Shown one piece after another: positions 5,775 through 5,874 of a DNA stretch of 5,874 bases; position 1 is the first letter of the stretch, and each line of letters begins with the position of its first letter. Source of the stretch: an uncultured Burkholderiales bacterium (GTDB taxonomy: Bacteria > Pseudomonadota > Gammaproteobacteria > Burkholderiales > Burkholderiaceae_C); assembly GCA_903953985.1 (NCBI GenBank), contig CAJBLW010000150.1, positions 1 through 5,874 of the forward strand, written 5' to 3'. Both the position numbers and the translations under genes were made by a program. Under the pieces are notes generated by a model that saw only the letters and a program-made list of their open reading frames with translations, had not been told where the DNA came from and did no database searches.

Positions 5775-5874
5775 TCAGACGACTTTGGCAATTGATGCGC
5801 AAACGTAGTCGATGTTTTTGCTGTTCAGCGCGGCGACGCACATGCGGCCGGTGTCGGTGCCGTAAACGCCAAAC
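5775..5874 (-). CDS. Aromatic/aspartate aminotransferase, C-terminal end
   Basis: The last 32 codons and TGA (5777-5775) of a minus-strand gene that enters from the right edge. The visible protein starts FGVYGTDTGRMCVAAL and ends IAKVV. The FGVY...GR..VA pattern matches the C-terminus of class I PLP aminotransferases of the AspC/TyrB group. The Arg in the GR pair corresponds to the conserved residue (Arg386 in pig enzyme numbering) that binds the substrate alpha-carboxylate. The enzyme moves amino groups between aspartate or aromatic amino acids and 2-oxo acids. Which substrate is preferred (tyrB or aspC type) cannot be decided from this fragment. Its own terminator follows, so it is not part of the phaZ unit. 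Confidence 0.85.
   Translation of the reverse strand, partial: FGVYGTDTGRMCVAALNSKNIDYVCASIAKVV

Overview
The window looks like chromosomal DNA from a betaproteobacterium of the order Burkholderiales, most likely a Comamonadaceae member (Limnohabitans, Rhodoferax or Polaromonas type). This rests on recognising the protein families and their order, not on a database search. Nothing points to a phage, plasmid or integrated element. No tRNA, rRNA or CRISPR array was seen.

Layout: (1) A plus-strand operon fills 1-3230. It holds the 3' part of pccB (propionyl-CoA carboxylase carboxyltransferase subunit), a palindromic intergenic repeat at 626-679, pccA (biotin-carrying alpha subunit, start placed at 697), and a VOC-family gene resembling methylmalonyl-CoA epimerase that overlaps pccA by one base. 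Together they would turn propionyl-CoA into methylmalonyl-CoA and epimerise it towards the mutase and succinyl-CoA. (2) A short convergent gap at 3231-3285 holds a GTAG-plus-hairpin, REP-like sequence. (3) A minus-strand pair follows: an intracellular polyhydroxybutyrate (PHB) depolymerase, phaZ (5606 to 3978), and immediately downstream a solitary RnfB/RsxB-type iron-sulfur protein (3966 to 3286). (4) The phaZ upstream region contains a TGC-rich dyad that may be a PhaR-type operator. (5) A minus-strand intrinsic terminator (5713-5743) serves the last 32 codons of an aromatic/aspartate aminotransferase, which runs off the right edge.

The most interesting point is the PHB depolymerase. A complete catalytic domain (Cys185, Asp362, His395) is followed by about 122 residues of Ala/Lys/Pro-rich, almost acid-free, histone-H1-like sequence, like the DNA-binding tails of PhaF, PhaM and AlgP. 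This suggests a depolymerase that may also tether storage granules to the nucleoid. Its gene is tightly coupled to a soluble 4Fe-4S protein, so polymer mobilisation and a redox function may be co-expressed. Lesser points are the repeat that misleads start calling for pccA, a missing His metal ligand in the epimerase-like protein, and the two repeat elements.
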